Of a stretch of DNA of 8,112 nucleotides, positions 6,727 to 8,112 are shown one piece after another. Made by a program: the position numbers and the translations under genes. Position 1 is the first letter of the stretch. Every line of letters starts with the position of its first letter. The notes beneath the pieces are model-generated. The model ran no database searches. It was not told the origin of the DNA and saw only the letters and a program-made list of their open reading frames with translations. The stretch is from a bacterium MnTg04 (lineage in GTDB: Bacteria > Pseudomonadota > Gammaproteobacteria > Steroidobacterales > MnTg04), in NCBI GenBank assembly GCA_008975185.1, contig BFAU01000122.1, positions 1-8,112 of the forward strand, in the 5' to 3' direction.

Positions 6727-6918
6727 ATGGAACATGAACGAACCATCCTCGTTGCCCGCGTTACCGACGAAAAAAAATCGCTGGCGGGATATTTAGTCTC
6801 GGCCAAGGACGGCTTCCCTGGCTCTCAGGGGTGTGGAATTAGCCGAATTTCTTGCACTTTTCCCTCCGCTGCGCTTAGCTTCAGGCAAATGGCTCGCGAA
6901 TACGGGGAAAACCCTTGA
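6727..6918 (+). CDS. Doubtful 63-residue small ORF overlapping the receiver-EAL start
   Basis: The frame starts at ATG 6727 and ends with the TGA at 6916-6918, which overlaps the TTG start of the next gene at 6915 in the arrangement TTGA. Such overlaps often mean translational coupling. The first half has codon choices like the neighbours. Its opening ERTILVARVTDEKKSLAGYL (4-23) faintly resembles the first strand and helix of a receiver domain, but the DD pair is missing and the second half looks random. There is no good ribosome site. It may be a leader peptide, a decayed receiver fragment or chance; I lean to chance or remnant. Confidence 0.18.
   Translation: MEHERTILVARVTDEKKSLAGYLVSAKDGFPGSQGCGISRISCTFPSAALSFRQMAREYGENP
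6735..6744 (+). repeat. Direct repeat TGAACGAACC, first copy
   Basis: The ten bases TGAACGAACC here are repeated exactly at 6916-6925. Here they follow an A to make ATGAACGAACC, encoding Met-Asn-Glu-Pro in a frame that closes after 20 codons. In the second copy they follow a T and encode the first four residues (Met-Asn-Glu-Pro, TTG start) of the receiver-EAL protein. Confidence 0.6.
6904..6908 (+). promoter_or_regulatory. Ribosome binding site supporting a TTG start for the receiver-EAL gene
   Basis: GGGGA ends six bases before the TTG at 6915. In this frame a TAG at 6876 lies upstream with no ATG or GTG between it and the TTG, and the first receiver strand starts only seven residues after the TTG. 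TTG is therefore the only reasonable start. Confidence 0.6.
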
Positions 6919-8112
6919 ACGAACCCGAAAAACGGCTGCTGGTAATCGATGATGAAGCGGAAATCATGCGTTTTATCGGCGAGGTCGGGCGCGGGCAGGG
7001 ATTCGAGGTCAGGCTGGCAAACGATGCCGATCATTTCAGGCGGGCGATCCAGGAGTTCGACCCGAGCTATATCGTCATGGATCTGCAGATGCCGGACGCT
7101 GACGGCATCCAGCTGATTCGCTATCTCGCGGACGAGGAGTGCCAGGCCGCGATCCTCCTGATCAGCGGTCTGGATGACCGGGTGTTGAAATCGGCCGAAA
7201 AACTGGGGAGCAGCCTGGGGCTTCGGATGGCCGGCAGCCTGACCAAGCCAGTCATGCTGGATGATCTGGAGACGCTGCTGACGGCTGTACCCGGCGGTGA
7301 AATGCGGCTGACCAAAGAGCTGATCATGAAGGCCATGGACGATGGCCAGATGGTGGTTCATTACCAGCCGAAGGCGCGTCTGCGCCTGACCGGTCCCATC
7401 TATATGTGCGGCGCGGAAGCCTTCGTGAGGTGGCAGCATCCGGTCCAGGGGCTGATGATGCCGGGGTCGTTCCTGGCGAAGGCCGAGGAGCTCGGGTTGT
7501 CCGGTGAATTGTCTCGCTGCGTGTTGGAGCAAGTGCTTGAAGCAAATGCAGCCTGGGCGGAAAAAGGCGAGGAAGTCAATGTCGGCGTCAATGTGTCGGC
7601 CCGCCAGCTGGTAGAGGCCGATTTCCCCGACATGGTCGAGGAATTACTGGCGCGTTACGACGTTCCAGCCGATCGCCTGATGCTCGAGCTGTCGGAAACT
7701 TCGGCGATGACGGATGCAGAGCAAAGCCTGGCCATTCTCAAACGGCTGCGCAAGAAAGGGGTAGAGCTTTGCCTCGACAATTTCGGTACCGCTTCGTCGC
7801 CGTTACTGATGCTTTACCGGATGCCCTTCTCCGAGGTCAAGGTAGACACCAGTTTCATCCTCGAGGTTCGGCGCAGCGAGGAGGCCAGGTCCGTGGTTGC
7901 CGCTGTCGTCAACCTGGCCCATGCGCTCGGGCTGAATGTCTGCGCCGAAGGCGTGGAATCGGAACCAACCCTGAATTTCCTGCGTTCGGTCGGTTGTGAT
8001 ATCGCCCAGGGGTATTACGTTTGCAAACCGCTGCCGAAAGACCGCGCCTACCGTTTCCTTGCGCGCTGGGCGAAACACGTTGAAGAGCAGGAAAAGAAGA
8101 TCCGCGAACAGT
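6915..8112 (+). CDS. Response regulator with EAL (c-di-GMP phosphodiesterase-type) output, 3' end outside window
   Basis: The 399 visible residues form a receiver joined to an EAL domain, the architecture of RocR-like and similar proteins that hydrolyse or bind c-di-GMP in the cytoplasm. Receiver, about 6-125: Asp12-Asp13, phosphoacceptor Asp56 in VMDLQMPDADG (54-64), Ser84 and Lys111, all canonical. EAL, about 135-385: the signature is EAF (168-170) followed by VRW; Asn226 in NVSARQL; Glu258 and Glu261 in LELSET; Lys309 in EVKVD; Glu345 in AEGVE; Gln365 in AQGYY. The loop normally DDFGTGYSS reads DNFGTASSP (288-296), so the second metal-site Asp is Asn289. Activity may be lowered, conditional or lost. 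After residue 385 a charged helix (HVEEQEKKIREQ) continues to the window edge, so a linker or further domain may follow. Start is TTG at 6915. The hybrid kinase upstream is the probable phosphodonor; the 254-base gap leaves cotranscription uncertain. Confidence 0.92.
   Translation, partial: MNEPEKRLLVIDDEAEIMRFIGEVGRGQGFEVRLANDADHFRRAIQEFDPSYIVMDLQMPDADGIQLIRYLADEECQAAILLISGLDDRVLKSAEKLGSSLGLRMAGSLTKPVMLDDLETLLTAVPGGEMRLTKELIMKAMDDGQMVVHYQPKARLRLTGPIYMCGAEAFVRWQHPVQGLMMPGSFLAKAEELGLSGELSRCVLEQVLEANAAWAEKGEEVNVGVNVSARQLVEADFPDMVEELLARYDVPADRLMLELSETSAMTDAEQSLAILKRLRKKGVELCLDNFGTASSPLLMLYRMPFSEVKVDTSFILEVRRSEEARSVVAAVVNLAHALGLNVCAEGVESEPTLNFLRSVGCDIAQGYYVCKPLPKDRAYRFLARWAKHVEEQEKKIREQ
6916..6925 (+). 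repeat. Direct repeat TGAACGAACC, second copy
   Basis: This exact copy of 6735-6744 spans the last two bases of the TTG start codon and the next codons of the receiver-EAL gene. The copies are 181 bases apart start to start. The DNA between them has no terminal inverted repeats, so a simple insertion element is not supported. Confidence 0.6.

Larger units (their letters stand above)
6661..6914 (+). other. Spacer between hybrid kinase and receiver-EAL genes
   Basis: These 254 bases carry no convincing gene. They hold a hairpin with arms CCCTG and CAGGG and loop GCTCT (6816-6830, extendable by one T-G pair). It is not followed by a U-run, so it is not a standard terminator. They also hold a run of eight A (6770-6777), a doubtful 63-codon frame from 6727 that ends inside the next start codon, and one copy of a 10-base direct repeat. 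A weak TTGTTC around 6700 has no good -10 partner. Whether the receiver-EAL gene is cotranscribed with the kinase cannot be decided from this. Confidence 0.4.

Noticed and set aside
6661..6914. c-di-GMP riboswitch in the leader of the EAL gene
   Set aside because: I could not find the conserved core or paired stems of the known c-di-GMP riboswitch classes; only a short hairpin is present.
6735..6925. Small insertion element bounded by the 10-base direct repeat
   Set aside because: The DNA between the copies has no terminal inverted repeats and no transposase or known element features.

Overview
The window reads as a chromosomal segment of a Gram-negative bacterium of moderately high GC. A diderm host is indicated by a lipobox NlpC/P60 lipoprotein and a membrane NfeD/slipin pair. 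The soluble multi-PAS hybrid kinase and the receiver-EAL protein suggest a free-living proteobacterium, probably a gammaproteobacterium. That placement is inference from gene style; no phylogenetic marker is present. I see no rRNA, tRNA, CRISPR array, transposase or phage gene.

Left half, minus strand (1-3734). In transcription order there is a small class I SAM-dependent methyltransferase (3734-3105), a short NfeD-type membrane protein (3031-2591), a QmcA/paraslipin-type SPFH protein (2549-1623), a membrane-anchored SMP-30/strictosidine-synthase-like beta-propeller (1571-498), and the N-terminal 115 residues of an NlpC/P60 lipoprotein (345 to beyond base 1). Gaps of 73, 41 and 51 bases fit one transcript for the first four genes. 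The 152-base gap before the NlpC/P60 gene holds a candidate sigma-70-type promoter, so that gene is probably transcribed on its own. NfeD plus slipin is a known membrane-quality module; the beta-propeller downstream is a possible client or partner enzyme.

Right half, plus strand (3949-8112). A 903-residue soluble hybrid histidine kinase (REC-PAS-PAS-PAS-HisKA-HATPase-REC) is followed, after a 254-base gap, by a receiver-EAL protein that starts with TTG and runs off the window. Together they look like a two-component route from an intracellular PAS-sensed signal to c-di-GMP turnover. Two features make the pair unusual. The N-terminal receiver of the kinase has Ser63 where the phosphoacceptor Asp should be. 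The EAL domain keeps most catalytic residues but reads EAF for EAL and DNFGTASSP for the usual DDFGTGYSS loop. The spacer between the two genes carries a doubtful 63-codon frame whose stop overlaps the TTG start, and a 10-base direct repeat that includes that start.

The methyltransferase and kinase genes diverge from a 214-base intergenic region. No intergenic gap exceeds 300 bases, and no convincing rho-independent terminator was found by eye.
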